Source: an uncultured Acidobacteriota bacterium (lineage in GTDB: Bacteria > Acidobacteriota > Terriglobia > Bryobacterales > Bryobacteraceae). From it: a stretch of DNA of 13,895 bases. This document shows positions 13,799 through 13,895 of this stretch, in pieces. A program made the position numbers and the translations under genes. The notes under the pieces were generated by a model. That model was not told where the DNA came from and did not search any database. It saw only the letters and a list, made by a program, of their open reading frames with translations. Position 1 is the first letter of the stretch; each line of letters starts with the position of its first letter. The stretch covers positions 1 to 13,895 of the forward strand of contig CALFYN010000489.1 of the NCBI GenBank assembly GCA_937952345.1, in the 5' to 3' direction.

Positions 13799-13895
13799 AA
13801 GACCTGAAAACACCTCGTACCTCATCCACACACGCATCAACGTCGGCAGACCCGCAATACCCTACCCAGTTGCGCAGCAGCAACGGTGGCGCCCG
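13797..13895 (-). CDS. Possible C-terminal tail of a minus-strand gene running off the right edge
   Basis: On the minus strand one frame is open from the right edge to a TAA at 13797-13799, giving 32 residues that end in NWVGYCGSADVDACVDEVRG and VFRS. The composition reads like a real protein end, and the stop is followed at once by the hairpin at 13772-13798, as expected at a gene end. I do not recognise the family. With only 32 residues and moderate third-position GC, an open frame by chance is quite possible. Confidence 0.3.
   Translation of the reverse strand, partial: RAPPLLLRNWVGYCGSADVDACVDEVRGVFRS

Noticed and set aside
1..13895. A new defence island built from the Uma2 gene and the Phd/PIN pair.
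   Set aside because: They lie at opposite ends of the window, separated by 12 kb of respiratory genes, and there is no sign of shared control.
1..13895. CRISPR arrays, tRNA or rRNA genes, and transposases.
   Set aside because: No regularly spaced repeats, no recognisable RNA genes and no transposase-like proteins or terminal repeats were seen.

Overview
The window is dominated by one long minus-strand respiratory operon, running from about position 12776 down to 540. Twelve tightly packed genes encode an alternative complex III (quinol:cytochrome c oxidoreductase, ActABCDEF) followed by a caa3-type cytochrome c oxidase (subunits II, I, III, IV), a SCO copper chaperone and a small single-span membrane protein. 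Gaps are 0-20 nt and many stop/start codons overlap (ATGA, TAATG, TAAATG), so it looks like a single, translationally coupled transcription unit. The GC-rich coding style, the ACIII-caa3 arrangement and the flanking Uma2 and Phd/PIN genes suggest an aerobic Gram-negative bacterium, plausibly an acidobacterium of the Solibacter/Bryobacter kind. That placement is inference from gene content; no taxonomic marker gene is present.

Layout, left to right. Positions 2-538 (+) hold the 3' part of a Uma2-family gene cut by the left edge; it ends one base from the convergent oxidase subunit IV gene. Positions 540-4118 (-) hold oxidase subunits IV, III, I and II. Positions 4139-5386 (-) hold SCO and the small membrane protein. 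Positions 5400-12776 (-) hold actF, actE, actD, actC, actB and actA. Positions 12777-13093 form a 317-bp non-coding region. On the minus strand it carries consensus-perfect -35 and -10 boxes (TTGACA, N18, TATAAT), a 19-bp palindrome just upstream and a degenerate copy of that palindrome across the predicted start site; this is the likely control region of the operon. Positions 13094-13746 (-) hold a Phd/PIN-type toxin-antitoxin pair, preceded by a strong hairpin and the possible tail of another minus-strand reading frame that runs off the right edge.

How the genes work together: ActC and ActF form the quinol-oxidising membrane core. ActB carries four predicted iron-sulfur clusters, and pentahaem ActA and monohaem lipoprotein ActE pass electrons outward. 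Oxidase subunit II (CuA plus a fused cytochrome c domain) can take these electrons, possibly directly within a supercomplex, and pass them to haem a and the haem a3-CuB site in subunit I, where O2 is reduced. SCO supplies copper to the CuA site. Subunit I has the A2-type YSHPAVY motif instead of the usual helix-VI glutamate. The respiratory system belongs to known families. The least understood parts are the 142-residue membrane protein and the palindromic control region.
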